Counted from the stretch's first letter, positions 30,795 through 39,685 are shown. The stretch is 64,000 bases of DNA from Bifidobacterium pluvialisilvae (GCF_019331695.1 NZ_JAHBBI010000007.1:1-64000); one strand, 5' to 3'. Notes: generated from the sequence alone by a model not told the origin. Translations and numbers: made by a program.

Positions 30795-31310
30795 ATGATG
30801 AGCATCGAAAACGACGACAAGAACGACACGGACGACAAGGCCGGCGCGGCCGGCGTGCTGCCGGTGGACGAGGTCCGACGTCTGCTCGACGTGTGCTGGA
30901 AGGCCAAGCGCATCACCGAACTCATGCCGGCGCTGCCCAAGGGCATGAAACCACGGTATGTGCATGTGATCGACGCGATATGGCATCTCAACGAGCCGAA
31001 CGGTCAGACCGTCGGCGTCGCACGCGTGGGCGACGTCAGCGCGTTCCTCGGCGTGACCACGCCAAGCGTGACCAAACTCGTGAACGACATGACCGCGCTC
31101 GGACTGGTCGAGAAACACGCCGACGACGCCGACCGGCGGGCGGTGACGCTGACGCTCACCACCCGCGGGCTGAACATACGGCGAACCTACGTGGAGGAAT
31201 ACCACGCCCGGCTTGCCCGGCTCCTCGGCGGCCTGACCGTCGACCAATGCGAGACGACCGTGGCGACGATATCCGAAACACTGCGACTCATGCAGGAGGA
31301 CGAACGATGA
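30795..31310 (+). CDS. MarR-family transcriptional regulator
   Basis: A 171-residue winged-helix regulator. The wHTH spans about residues 60-125, with ARVGDVSAFLGVTTPSVTKLVNDMTALGLVEKHADDADRRAVTLTLTTRG, a standard MarR recognition helix and beta-wing with the DxRR motif. ATG 30795 or 30798 is the start; there is only a weak GGGG upstream. The stop overlaps the next gene's ATG by four bases, so it is cotranscribed with an efflux pump, a classic MarR arrangement. The preceding perfect palindrome is the probable operator. Confidence 0.9.
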   Translation: MMSIENDDKNDTDDKAGAAGVLPVDEVRRLLDVCWKAKRITELMPALPKGMKPRYVHVIDAIWHLNEPNGQTVGVARVGDVSAFLGVTTPSVTKLVNDMTALGLVEKHADDADRRAVTLTLTTRGLNIRRTYVEEYHARLARLLGGLTVDQCETTVATISETLRLMQEDER

Positions 31311-32776
31311 CCGCGACCACATCAACCACGCGACTGCCCAACGGCGGCAAGGCCCGCGTCGAACCACGGCTCGTAATCGCCGTCGTATCGCTGGCGATCC
31401 TGACGTTCCTCGGCATCCTCTCGGAGACATCGCTCAACATCGCCTACTCCACGCTGATGGGCGAGTTCTCCATCGGCGCCTCCGTAGTGCAATGGCTCAC
31501 GACCGGCTATCTGCTGCTGCTCTCGGTGGCCATCCCCAGCTCGCCGTTCATGGTGCGCCGATTCGCCACCAAGACACTGTTCGTCGCCGCGGTGGCCATC
31601 TTCACCATCGGCACCGTGCTCGGCGCGCTCGCCGTAAGCTTTCCGATGCTGCTGGCCGCGCGTCTCGTCATGGCGCTCGGCACCGGTATCTCGCTGCCGC
31701 TCATCACCAACATCATCCTGGAGAAGGCGCCGCTCGAACAGCGCGGCATGATGCTCGGCATCGTCAGCCTCGTCACCTGCGCCGCCCCGGCCGTCGGACC
31801 GGTGTTCGGCGGCGTGGTGATGGAATGGCTCAACTGGCATTGGATCTTCTACACGATGCTGCCGTTCCTCGTATTGTCGTTCGTGCTGGGCGCGGTCACG
31901 ATCCCCGAGATCCGGCATGAAGGCGACGCGGAGAGGGCCACGATCAGCGTGCCGTCGCTGGCATTGGTGGCCGTGGGGCTTGCCGGTCTCATCGTGGCGG
32001 TGAGCTTCTTCGCCGCATGGAACGGCGACTGGCGGTTCTGGACGGTGCTGGCGCTGAGCGTCATTGTGCTGGCCGTGTTCGTCGCCGTGCAATTGCGTAT
32101 GGATCGGCCGCTGGTGGAGGTGCGTGTCTTCGGCCATGCCGGGTTCTCGCTGGGCATGCTGATCCTGGTGATGAGCTCCGGTGGCGTGCTGGGACTGAAC
32201 TTCCAGCTGCCGATCCTGCTGCAGCGCGGCTTCGGCTTCGGCAGCCTTGTGGCCGCGCTGATCCTGCTGCCGGGGGCCGTGGTCGGCGCCGTGTGCGCGC
32301 CGCTCATCGGCAGCGCGCTGAAGCAGCATTTCCCGCCGAGGTTCATCATGTTCGGGTTCGTCGGCGTCACGGTCATGGATGCGGTGCTGCTGCTCGCATC
32401 CGACAGTGTATGGGCGGTGGCCGTCGCGTATGCGCTGTTCATGGCGTTCTCCGGATTCGTGCTCGTGCCCGACCAGACGCACGCGCTGAACCAGCTGCCC
32501 GCACGGCTCAACGCCGACGGCTCCGCGGTGATGAACACCGTGCAGCAGCTCGCCGGCGCCATCGGCACCGCCGTCGCCAGCACGCTGCTGTCCGAATTCT
32601 CGGCCGCTGCGGTGCGTGGCGGGGCCGGTGCGGCCGAATCGTACCTGCTGGCGTTCTCGCACAGCATGTGGGTGTTCGGTGGTATGGCGGTCCTCGGCAT
32701 CGTGCTCGCCGCACTCATGTTCCGCTGGTCCGTGCGGCGGCCGGCCGAACCGGAACCGCGGGCCGTGGAGGTGTGA
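31307..32776 (+). CDS. MFS drug efflux transporter, DHA2 family
   Basis: The 489-residue protein has about fourteen hydrophobic segments, as in the DHA2 (EmrB/QacA) family. ILTFLGILSETSLNIAYSTLM and VVQWLTTGYLLLLSVAIPSSPFMVRRF match helices 1-3 and the first loop. PLITNIILEKAPLEQRGMMLGIVSLVTCAAPAVGPVFGGVV is the family motif C region of proton-coupled exporters. Coupling to MarR by ATGA overlap suggests inducible export of toxic small molecules such as bile salts or drugs; the substrate cannot be told from sequence. Confidence 0.9.
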   Translation: MTATTSTTRLPNGGKARVEPRLVIAVVSLAILTFLGILSETSLNIAYSTLMGEFSIGASVVQWLTTGYLLLLSVAIPSSPFMVRRFATKTLFVAAVAIFTIGTVLGALAVSFPMLLAARLVMALGTGISLPLITNIILEKAPLEQRGMMLGIVSLVTCAAPAVGPVFGGVVMEWLNWHWIFYTMLPFLVLSFVLGAVTIPEIRHEGDAERATISVPSLALVAVGLAGLIVAVSFFAAWNGDWRFWTVLALSVIVLAVFVAVQLRMDRPLVEVRVFGHAGFSLGMLILVMSSGGVLGLNFQLPILLQRGFGFGSLVAALILLPGAVVGAVCAPLIGSALKQHFPPRFIMFGFVGVTVMDAVLLLASDSVWAVAVAYALFMAFSGFVLVPDQTHALNQLPARLNADGSAVMNTVQQLAGAIGTAVASTLLSEFSAAAVRGGAGAAESYLLAFSHSMWVFGGMAVLGIVLAALMFRWSVRRPAEPEPRAVEV

Positions 32777-32825
32777 TGCCCCGTCCGGTTTTGCGGCTTG
32801 CGGCCTCCGCGGGGTTTTACGCCAC

Positions 32826-32862
32826 CAAATCATCGGTTTTGCCCGTGTTTTCCGACGATTTG
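32826..32862. terminator. Stem-loop after the DHA2 efflux gene
   Basis: CAAATCATCGG and CCGACGATTTG form an 11-bp stem with one G-T pair and a 15-nt loop, 50 bp after the stop. The downstream sequence lacks a T tract; weak terminator or processing signal. Confidence 0.4.
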
Positions 32863-32943
32863 CGCGGGGAAAGTCCGGATTCCGGTGAAGTCGGTCGATG
32901 CCGTCGTCGTTGAGAAGAAGAGAGCGAAGAGAGGAAGTGGCTA

Positions 32944-33630
32944 ATGAAGTCGAAACGAACGGGAATGCCGCATATCGTCAAACGGATGCTGTGCTTCTGC
33001 GGCGGCGTGGCCGTCAATTCGGTCGGCATCGCATTGATTACGAAAAGCAATCTCGGTACCTCGCCGATTTCCAGCGTGCCGTGGGTGATCACGCTGCACT
33101 GGCCGGCCGTGAGCTTCGGCATGACCACGTTCGTGCTGAACGCCGTGTTCATCCTCGTGCAGGCCGTCCTGCTGCGTCGCGACTTCCATGCCGTGCAGCT
33201 GCTGCAGATCGTGGTCAACGTGGTCTTCAGCGCGTTGCTTGACATAAGCATGGCGGCGTTATGGTTCTTCAATCCCGAGACGTGGTGGCTGCGTGGCCTG
33301 GGACTGCTGCTCGGTTGCACGATCCTGGCGTTCGGCATCTGCATGGAGGTCTCGCCGGGACTGATCACCGTGCCGGGGGAGGGCATCGTGCGCGCCATCG
33401 CCATCGTGACGAAGATACGGTTCGGCACCGTCAAGGTCTGTTTCGACGTGTCGTTGATCGTGTTGTCGTCGGTGATGTCGTTCGTCTTCTTCGGCCGGCT
33501 CAACGGCGTGGGCGTCGGCACGGTCATAGCGGCGGTCATCACCGGCCAGATCGTCAACTTCTTCAACCGGCGCGTCCGTTTCGTCGGGGCGATCGAACGC
33601 GGCGTCGAAACTCCCGAAATCGGCGATTGA
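32944..33630 (+). CDS. YczE/YitT-like integral membrane protein
   Basis: A 228-residue protein with five or six hydrophobic segments. It starts with a basic stretch, then FCGGVAVNSVGIALITKSNLGTSPISSVPWVI and, later, FGICMEVSPGLITVPGEGIVRAI, patterns typical of the YczE/YyaS (DUF6198) membrane family. The function is unknown; some relatives lie next to transport regulators. AAGAGAGGAAG precedes the ATG. The stop codon sits exactly on the left edge of palindromic repeat B2. Confidence 0.8.
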   Translation: MKSKRTGMPHIVKRMLCFCGGVAVNSVGIALITKSNLGTSPISSVPWVITLHWPAVSFGMTTFVLNAVFILVQAVLLRRDFHAVQLLQIVVNVVFSALLDISMAALWFFNPETWWLRGLGLLLGCTILAFGICMEVSPGLITVPGEGIVRAIAIVTKIRFGTVKVCFDVSLIVLSSVMSFVFFGRLNGVGVGTVIAAVITGQIVNFFNRRVRFVGAIERGVETPEIGD

Positions 33631-33679
33631 CGGTGCCTTTCGGTCGTTTTTCGCCGCAAAAACGACCGTTTGGCACCAT
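33630..33679. repeat. 50-bp palindrome B2
   Basis: ACGGTGCC to GGCACCAT with inner GGTCGTTTTTCG and AAAAACGACC. The outer right arm GGGGTTTTCGGCCCG ends near 33708. Its first base is the last base of the stop codon of the YczE-like gene. Confidence 0.88.
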
Positions 33680-33731
33680 GAATAGCGGATTTCGGGGTTT
33701 TCGGCCCGTGATTGGGTGTAAGTTCGGACGC

Positions 33732-34739
33732 ATGACCGATACCGCAGCCTCCCGTAACGCCAGGGCCGCCGTCAATGCCGCCGACCGCAATGACCCCACC
33801 GCCATGCCGACCGCCGACTTCGCCGTATACGCCGACTCCGTGGGATTCTGGCGCGACCGCCGGCTGATTCTCGCCGATGTGAACCTCCATATCCGTCGTG
33901 GGGAGAAGTGGATTCTGTTCGGGCCGAACGGCATCGGCAAATCCACGCTGATCGCCATGATGAGCCTACGCCAGTTCCCCAACGTCGGCCGGCTCTCGCT
34001 GCTCGGCCACAAGCCCGGCGGCATCGACAAGTTCTCGTCCGGGCATCGCATCGCGCTCGCCTCATCCGCCGTGGGGCGTGAGGTCGCGCCGCCCGCCGAC
34101 CCGCTGGACGTCATCGTCGACGCGGCGCCGATCCGTGCCGTGCCCGAGGACCAGGGCGACTCGGCCGACGTGGTCGAGCTTTCGGCCCGGCGTGGGAACC
34201 GCCGCCGCGACGGCGCCGAATACGAGCGCGCGTATGCGTTGATGGAACGGTTCGGCATCGAATACCTCGCCGGCAAACGCATGGCCGGCCTATCCGAAGG
34301 CGAGCGCACGCGCGTGCTGATCTGCCGCAACCTCATGTCGGACGCCGACCTCATGATCTTCGACGAGCCGACCACCGGCATGGACCTCGGCGGGCGCGAG
34401 CTCGTCGTGCGCGAACTGGGCAGGCTGGGGGAGGGCGATGCGACGGCGGCCGCGGGCGACGGCCAGACCGTCATCCTCGTCACCCACCAGCTTGAGGAGA
34501 TTCCCGCCGGATTCGACCATCTTGCGCTCATGGGGCACATGCCCGAAGAACGGTACCGCGAATATCTCGCCGCCCATCCGAACATCTACGCACCCGACCT
34601 GGGCAATCCCATGCCCGGCACCGTCACCTACACCGGCGGGCTGGAGGACGGCTTCACCGCGGAGCATCTCAGCGAGATGTTCGGATTCCCCATCGCCGTG
34701 CGGCATCGTGACGGCCGCTGGTCGGCGTTCCGTGCCTGA
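33732..34739 (+). CDS. Single-domain ABC ATPase, ModF/YlmA-like
   Basis: A 335-residue ABC ATP-binding protein without an adjacent permease. Walker A GPNGIGKST lies near residue 75, signature LSEGERTRVLICRNLM near 191, Walker B DLMIFDEPTTGMDL and H-loop VILVTHQLEEIP follow. A long charged insert (about 115-175) lies between Q-loop and signature, and a C-terminal extension of about 60 residues has no clear domain. The family resembles molybdate/iron-type lone ATPases (YlmA-like). TAAGTT ends seven bases before the ATG and there is no Shine-Dalgarno, so a leaderless start is likely. Confidence 0.78.
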   Translation: MTDTAASRNARAAVNAADRNDPTAMPTADFAVYADSVGFWRDRRLILADVNLHIRRGEKWILFGPNGIGKSTLIAMMSLRQFPNVGRLSLLGHKPGGIDKFSSGHRIALASSAVGREVAPPADPLDVIVDAAPIRAVPEDQGDSADVVELSARRGNRRRDGAEYERAYALMERFGIEYLAGKRMAGLSEGERTRVLICRNLMSDADLMIFDEPTTGMDLGGRELVVRELGRLGEGDATAAAGDGQTVILVTHQLEEIPAGFDHLALMGHMPEERYREYLAAHPNIYAPDLGNPMPGTVTYTGGLEDGFTAEHLSEMFGFPIAVRHRDGRWSAFRA

Positions 34740-35044
34740 CGACGGCGACGGTTCGGCTTTCCATGCTGACGAGCATCGGCCGACTGCGGTCGAAGGCTGG
34801 CTGACTATCGTCGTATGTGGGCTGGCTACGCATGGTACGGGCCGCGGGGACAACGAAAACCTGAGGGCCGTGCTCCGGAGTGTCGCGACTTGCGTTCAAC
34901 CGCACTTGAACCGGTTATATTGAACATGGATGTGAACGCGAACAACCGCGAACAACAGTGTTCGCGGCAGTGTGTCGCCGCAGACCATGCCGGACCGAAC
35001 CGGGTCCGGCCGGCGGCGACGGGAACGAACCAAGGAGCAGACCG
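34740..35044. other. Upstream region of the aldo/keto reductase
   Basis: No gene. The region holds a promoter candidate (TTATAT near 34915, with GTTCAAC...TTGAAC arms just before it) and two leader hairpins, 34946-34967 and 34989-35010. Confidence 0.55.
34946..35010 (+). promoter_or_regulatory. Two leader hairpins before the aldo/keto reductase
   Basis: CCGCGAACA and TGTTCGCGG (34946-34967) are perfect 9-bp arms with a 4-nt loop. GCCGGACC and GGTCCGGC (34989-35010) are 8-bp arms with a 6-nt loop. Both lie between the likely promoter and the ribosome binding site CAAGGAG, so they may protect the mRNA or bind a regulator. Confidence 0.5.
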
Positions 35045-36022
35045 ATGAAATACCGCAGCGTAGGCAAGTCCGGACTCAAGATCAGCGAGATTGCCCTCGG
35101 CAGCTGGGTGACCGACCTCAAGGGCTCGGCCCAGGAGGACATCGCCCGCCAGACCATCAAACTGGCGTTCGACTCCGGCGTCAACTTCTTCGACTGCGCT
35201 GACGCCTACTCGGCCGGCGCCGCCGAACGCTTCTTCGGCGAAGTCTTCAAGGACTATCCGCGCAAGGAGCTCGTGCTCTCCAGCAAGGTGTACTTCCCGA
35301 CCGGCGACGGCGTCAACGACCGTGGCCTGAGCCGCAAGCACATCTTCGAAAGCATCGACCAGACGCTGAAGAACATGCAGACCGACTACCTCGACATGTA
35401 CTTCTGCCACCGCTTCGACGAGACCACCGACCTGACCGAGACGCTGCGCGCCATGAGCGACCTCGTCGCCCAGGGCAAGGTGCTCTACTACGGCGTCTCC
35501 GAGGAGTGGGGCGGCGCCCGTCTCGAGGAGGCCCAGCGCATCATCGACCGCTACAACCTCTACCCGATCACCGTGGTGCAGCCGCAGTACAACCTGCAGG
35601 ACCGCTACATCGAGCATGAGATCATGGGCACCTGCCGCCGTCACGGCATCGGCATCACCACGTTCTCGCCGCTCGCCCAGGGGCTGCTCACCGGCAAGTA
35701 CCGCAAGGGCCAGCCGCTGCCCGCCGGCTCCCGCGCCACCTGGCAGGCCGACCACCAGATCAACGACCTGCTCACCGACGAGAACCTCGACAAGGTCGAG
35801 CAGCTGCGCGGCGTGGCCGATGAGCTCGGCACCAACCTGCCGATCCTCTCGATGGCGTGGATCCTGCAGCATCCCGAGATCAGCTGCGTGATCGCCGGCG
35901 CCAGCAAGCCCAGCCAGCTGGAGAACAACCTCAAGGCCTCCGGCTTCGAGATCCCGGCCGACGCCATGGCCGAGATCGACCGCATCACCGGCTTCCACCG
36001 CTTCGAGCGTCACGTCGGCTGA
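35045..36022 (+). CDS. Aldo/keto reductase, potassium-channel-beta-like
   Basis: An NADPH-dependent TIM-barrel oxidoreductase of 325 residues. The tetrad is visible as D and Y in FFDCADAYSAGAAE near residue 52, K in LVLSSKVYF and H in YLDMYFCHRFDE. The C-terminal WILQHPEISCVIAGASKPSQLENNL is the AKR cofactor region. The N-terminal MKYRSVGKSGLKISEIALGSW is that of the Kv-beta-like AKR group. Codon use is very biased, and CAAGGAG lies six bases upstream, so it is probably highly expressed. The physiological carbonyl substrate is unknown. Confidence 0.9.
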   Translation: MKYRSVGKSGLKISEIALGSWVTDLKGSAQEDIARQTIKLAFDSGVNFFDCADAYSAGAAERFFGEVFKDYPRKELVLSSKVYFPTGDGVNDRGLSRKHIFESIDQTLKNMQTDYLDMYFCHRFDETTDLTETLRAMSDLVAQGKVLYYGVSEEWGGARLEEAQRIIDRYNLYPITVVQPQYNLQDRYIEHEIMGTCRRHGIGITTFSPLAQGLLTGKYRKGQPLPAGSRATWQADHQINDLLTDENLDKVEQLRGVADELGTNLPILSMAWILQHPEISCVIAGASKPSQLENNLKASGFEIPADAMAEIDRITGFHRFERHVG

Positions 36023-36321
36023 CCGTTGGAATAGAATCGCGCGGCGGGGAGAAAAGGAATAACGTCCGCCGCGCGATTCACGGGACGACGACCCCTATTC
36101 GTCGTCGTAATCGACTATACCCCACGATGTGTACGAACGTACATATCGTGGGGTATTCGTGTCGTCATGGGGTCGTCGTGTCGTATCAAATCGTCGCCGG
36201 GGTCGTCGTGTCGCCGACATCATCCCGGCTTGCGCACGAACGCGACCATCGTCCGGCATGGCCCCCGTCGTGCCGGTATCATGGGGCGAACCGTACGAAC
36301 CGTCTCATGAAGGGAATATCC
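36023..36321. other. Intergenic region with three consecutive hairpins
   Basis: The region between the aldo/keto reductase and the GNAT gene holds three inverted repeats (36034-36156). The rest (36157-36306) contains repeated GTCGTCGTG and no recognisable gene. Confidence 0.6.
36034..36156. promoter_or_regulatory. Three consecutive inverted repeats
   Basis: First, GAATCGCGCGGCGG and CCGCCGCGCGATTC (36034-36079) are perfect 14-bp arms with an 18-nt purine-rich loop. Second, ACGACGAC and GTCGTCGT (36085-36108). Third, ATACCCCACGATGTGTACG and its near-perfect complement (36117-36156) form 19-bp arms with one G-T pair and a 2-nt loop. The first may end transcription of the reductase. The third, almost loopless, looks more like a DNA site or a long RNA stem. 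Confidence 0.65.
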
Positions 36322-36735
36322 ATGGCCATCGAATACACCGAAGAGAAGCGATTCACCGCGGAACAGACGCAACGGCTGTTCCTCTCGGTCGGCTGGGTCT
36401 CCGGACGATATCCCGAACGGCTGCACAAGGCGCTGATGGGATCGTCCACCGTCGTCTCCGCATGGGACGGCGACCGGCTGGTCGGCCTCGTCCGCGTGAT
36501 TGACGACACGTCGATGGTCGCCTACATGCATTACGTCCTCGTCGACCCCGAATACCAGGGCCGCGGCATCGCCGGTCATATGGTCGAGATGGTCAAACGC
36601 AAGTACGCCGACTATCTGTACCTTGAGGTCATGCCCGAGGAGAGCAAGAACGCCACGTTCTATCAGGCGCACGGATTCTCCGTCATGCACGACGGCGTGG
36701 CCATGCAGATCGTCAACCCGTCGTTCGGCGACTGA
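36322..36735 (+). CDS. GNAT family N-acetyltransferase
   Basis: A 137-residue acetyl-CoA-dependent acetyltransferase. YVLVDPEYQGRGIAGHMVEMVK holds the Q/RxxGxG/A acetyl-CoA loop near residue 75. FYQAHGFSVMHDGVAMQIV is the usual C-terminal strand. AAGGGA lies about seven bases before ATG 36322; ATG 36307 is upstream of that site and less likely. The acceptor is unknown. It stands alone between hairpins and the alcohol dehydrogenase. Confidence 0.85.
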   Translation: MAIEYTEEKRFTAEQTQRLFLSVGWVSGRYPERLHKALMGSSTVVSAWDGDRLVGLVRVIDDTSMVAYMHYVLVDPEYQGRGIAGHMVEMVKRKYADYLYLEVMPEESKNATFYQAHGFSVMHDGVAMQIVNPSFGD

Positions 36736-36963
36736 TTGCGTGATGTCGAGCTGCGCCGCGTGATATCGAGTTGCGCGCGTGCCTCGCGATGTCGTGTCCC
36801 GCCGCGTCGCGCCATGCCTGAAACGTATGGCAATCCCTTGCTCTGACGTATTTGTTCTTCCCGTTGTTCATTCCTACAGTGGAAGACGGTTACGACGGCT
36901 GCGGTTTCGTATGCATGGAACCGTTGACGTGACTCGTATCCGCCGATAGTGAAGGAGAGCATC

Positions 36964-38007
36964 ATGACCGAAACGATGAAGGCCGCGATTTTCGAAGGCC
37001 CCGGAAAGATGGCCGTGCGCGAGGTGCCCAAGGCGCGTCTTGAGGCCGACGATGACGCCGTGGTGCGCGTGGTCCGCGCCTGCGTCTGCGGCTCCGACCT
37101 GTGGTATTTCCGCGGGCTTTCGCCGCATCCGACCGACGGTCAGATCGGCCACGAGTCCATCGGCGTGGTCGAGGAGGTCGGCGATGCCGTCACGTCCGTG
37201 AAACCCGGCGACTTCGTGGTGCTGCCGTTCCCGTACAGCTGCGGCAAGTGCCCGGTATGCAAGGCCGGCTTCGAGTCGGTCTGCCCCCACGGCGGTTACT
37301 TCGGCGCCAGCCAGGCCGAATACGTGCGCGTGCCCGAGGCCGACGGCACCGTGGTGAAGGTGCCCGGCTCGCCCGAGGACTATGACGACGCCGTACTCGC
37401 CTCGCTGCTCACCATCGCCGACGTGATGTCCACCGGCTACCACGCCGCCGTTTCCGCCGAGGTCAAGGCCGGCGACACGGCCGTGGTCATGGGCGACGGC
37501 GCGGTCGGTCTGTGCGGCGTGCTCTCGGCCCACATGCTCGGTGCCTCGCGCATCATCGCCATGAGCCGGCATGAGGACCGCGCCGCCGTGGCCCGCGAGT
37601 TCGGCGCCACCGACGTCGTGCCCGAACGCGACCAGGCCGCCATCGACAAGGTGCTGGAGATGACCGGCGGCTATGGCGCCGACGCCGTGCTTGAATGCGT
37701 CGGCTCCAAGCAGTCGTTCGACACCGCCATCGGACTCATCCGCCGCGGCGGCGTCATCGGCCGCGTCGGGCTTCCGCATGACGTGGAGATCAGCGCCGAA
37801 GGCACGTTCTACGCCAACGTCGGCATCAAGGGCGGCCCGGCACCCGTGCGCCACTACGACCTCGACTCCGGTCTGCTCGACGCCGTCCTCAAGCACGAGA
37901 TCAACCCCGGCCGCGTGTTCACCGCCGAATTCGACCTCGACCACATCCAGCAGGCGTACGAGGCCATGGACCAGCGCAAGGCCATCAAGTCGCTCATCCG
38001 CTTCTGA
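36964..38007 (+). CDS. Zinc-dependent alcohol dehydrogenase, MDR family
   Basis: A 347-residue medium-chain dehydrogenase/reductase using NAD(P)H. Catalytic zinc ligands are in CVCGSDLWYF and IGHESIGVV; the structural zinc motif CGKCPVCKAGFESVC has all four Cys. The Rossmann fold shows VMGDGAVGLCGVL near residue 175. Length and order are normal. GAAGGAGAG lies just upstream. Substrate unknown; relatives act on alcohols, aldehydes or polyols. It is followed by palindromic repeat B3. Confidence 0.9.
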   Translation: MTETMKAAIFEGPGKMAVREVPKARLEADDDAVVRVVRACVCGSDLWYFRGLSPHPTDGQIGHESIGVVEEVGDAVTSVKPGDFVVLPFPYSCGKCPVCKAGFESVCPHGGYFGASQAEYVRVPEADGTVVKVPGSPEDYDDAVLASLLTIADVMSTGYHAAVSAEVKAGDTAVVMGDGAVGLCGVLSAHMLGASRIIAMSRHEDRAAVAREFGATDVVPERDQAAIDKVLEMTGGYGADAVLECVGSKQSFDTAIGLIRRGGVIGRVGLPHDVEISAEGTFYANVGIKGGPAPVRHYDLDSGLLDAVLKHEINPGRVFTAEFDLDHIQQAYEAMDQRKAIKSLIRF

Positions 38008-38030
38008 CGGTTGGTCGAATCCCGCGATTC

Positions 38031-38080
38031 ATGGTGCCTTTCCGCCGTTTTTCCCGCCAAAAACGACCAAAAGGCACCAT
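38031..38080. repeat. 50-bp palindrome B3
   Basis: ATGGTGCC to GGCACCAT with inner CGCCGTTTTT and AAAAACGACC. The outer right arm GGGGGTTTCGGCC ends near 38107. It begins 24 bp beyond the alcohol dehydrogenase stop. Confidence 0.88.
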
Positions 38081-38144
38081 AAGTCGTCGATGCCGGGGGT
38101 TTCGGCCTGTTGCGTATGATGGTGACAGCGCGAAAGGAGACGTC

Positions 38145-38684
38145 ATGGCCGTGCCCGAAATCGAACGACGGTGGATAGACAAGTTCCAGGAGAACCTGTC
38201 CATCGTGCGCAAGGTCGCAGGATGGACCACGCAGCAGCTCGCCGACGAACTGGGCGTGGCCCGCCAGACCGTCTCCAACCTCGAGACCGGCAAAAGCCCC
38301 ATGACCAAACTGCAGTATCTCGCGCTGCGCACCGTATTCAACGCCGAGATCGCCGAACGTGAGAACCGTGACCTGGCGCGCGTCATCAAAACGCTGGTCG
38401 ACGACCCCATGCAGAACGACGCTGCCGTCGGCGATGCCGCGTCAGGTGGTGACGCCGCGGAAGGCGGGGCCTCGGAGAGGCCGGTCGATGCCGACAGGTC
38501 GCCTGAAGGCGATAGAGCGGCCGACGACGATACGAAACGGGGGCGGAAGTCCACGGCCACGAACCGCCAGATGACCGGCGCGGCCATGCGAATCCTCACC
38601 GCCGCCACCGGGGCGCTTGCCAGTGGCGCCGCCGCCGGCGCCCTCGCGTTCCTGCTGTTCCCCGACGGCAAGTCCGGACGGTAG
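38145..38684 (+). CDS. XRE-family regulator with C-terminal membrane segment
   Basis: A 179-residue protein. Residues 12-70 form an XRE helix-turn-helix (FQENLSIVRKVAGWTTQQLADELGVARQTVSNLETGKSPMTKLQYLALRTVF). A disordered Ala/Gly/Asp-rich linker follows (about 92-140), and a hydrophobic Ala/Gly segment near 148-172 (ILTAATGALASGAAAGALAFLLF) could anchor it in the membrane. GAAAGGAG lies before ATG 38145. A membrane-tethered DNA-binding protein is the simplest reading; the target is unknown. A small membrane gene lies convergent 24 bp away. Confidence 0.85.
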   Translation: MAVPEIERRWIDKFQENLSIVRKVAGWTTQQLADELGVARQTVSNLETGKSPMTKLQYLALRTVFNAEIAERENRDLARVIKTLVDDPMQNDAAVGDAASGGDAAEGGASERPVDADRSPEGDRAADDDTKRGRKSTATNRQMTGAAMRILTAATGALASGAAAGALAFLLFPDGKSGR

Positions 38685-38708
38685 TCGCGGTCCGCATCCG
38701 CCTTGTCG

Positions 38709-38882
38709 TCAGCCGGCTTGGGGAACGTCGGCTTGAGGGACGGTCGATTCCGACCGCCGGCCGATGTCGCGCGAAGACTCGCATAGTCTCTGCAATAGCG
38801 GCGTGACGGCCAACGAGACGGCGAAGCCGGTGATGGCGACCGCCGAACCGACTGCGATGGCAATCCTCAAACGTTCGCTCAT
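38709..38882 (-). CDS. Small single-helix membrane protein (57 residues)
   Basis: The predicted product starts MSERLRIAIAVGSAVAITGFAVSLAVTPLL, one strongly hydrophobic helix with a basic N-terminus, followed by a polar tail with a Cys. AAGAAGGG lies about nine bases upstream of the ATG on the minus strand. It is convergent with the XRE gene. Reality is uncertain; it has no recognised family. Confidence 0.45.
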   Translation of the reverse strand: MSERLRIAIAVGSAVAITGFAVSLAVTPLLQRLCESSRDIGRRSESTVPQADVPQAG

Positions 38883-39107
38883 GCGTCCAGCCCTTCTTGA
38901 CGTCGATATTGTCGCGAAATATAACAACATAATCTAATCCAATGTGAAAATGTAATCAAATTAGCATTATGTTAAATATCTGACATTGTTGGTGATGTGG
39001 ATATACGACCATCATCGTCATGGCGGCGGTGGTCGGCATCAGCCGGCGACTGAATTTTCCGGGATTTCGTCATGCGGCGACGGAACGGTATAAAGGAGGA
39101 CATGGGC

Positions 39108-39548
39108 ATGAACGACGACGGCATGGAACACCTGACCGAGGAACTGCTGGACCACCTGCTGAACAGCGGCAACGTCGAAACCTATCTCGACGAGGAGAAC
39201 GTCACCGACAGACGGCTCGTCGACTACCTGCGGCAGCTGCTTGACGACAGCGGCGTCAAACGATCGGTCGTGGCCCGCAGATCGGGCATCCATCCCACCG
39301 TCGTATACGACATCTTCTCCGGGAAGACCCGACCCGGCCGCGACAACGCCATCAAACTCGCCTTCGGACTCGGCTGTGGATTACGTGAGACCCAACGACT
39401 GCTGCGGCTCGCCGGCGCCAGCGAACTCTGGTGCAAACAACGACGCGACGCCATCATCATCTGGTGCCTGACCCACGGATTCGACCGCGCGGCCACCGAC
39501 GACGAACTCTACCGACTGGGCGAGCCCACACTGGTGTCGGCCGACTGA
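39108..39548 (+). CDS. XRE-like helix-turn-helix protein paired with a kinase
   Basis: A 146-residue cytoplasmic protein. Residues about 42-95 carry a helix-turn-helix (LDDSGVKRSVVARRSGIHPTVVYDIFSGKTRPGRDNAIKLAFGLGCG), and the rest is helical with RETQRLLRLAGASELW, as in small regulators paired with Ser/Thr kinases in actinobacteria. AAAGGAGGA lies seven bases before ATG 39108; ATG 39102 is too close to it. The 170 bp upstream is unusually AT-rich. The kinase gene follows 137 bp downstream, so phosphorylation of this regulator is a natural hypothesis. Confidence 0.82.
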   Translation: MNDDGMEHLTEELLDHLLNSGNVETYLDEENVTDRRLVDYLRQLLDDSGVKRSVVARRSGIHPTVVYDIFSGKTRPGRDNAIKLAFGLGCGLRETQRLLRLAGASELWCKQRRDAIIIWCLTHGFDRAATDDELYRLGEPTLVSAD

Positions 39549-39685
39549 CGGGCTCGTAGACGATTGGGGCCACGGAACGATGGGCACGAAACGATGAGCA
39601 TGAAACGAGGGGGGGCACGGGACGATGGACACGGATGATGATCGCGGAACGATGACGGACTAGGGGACGATGACGGAGGAATGAC

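Noticed and set aside
30893-32776. A 627-codon plus-strand frame spanning marR and the efflux gene
   Set aside because: Its first part is out of frame with marR and Arg-rich; only the part from ATG 31307 is real.
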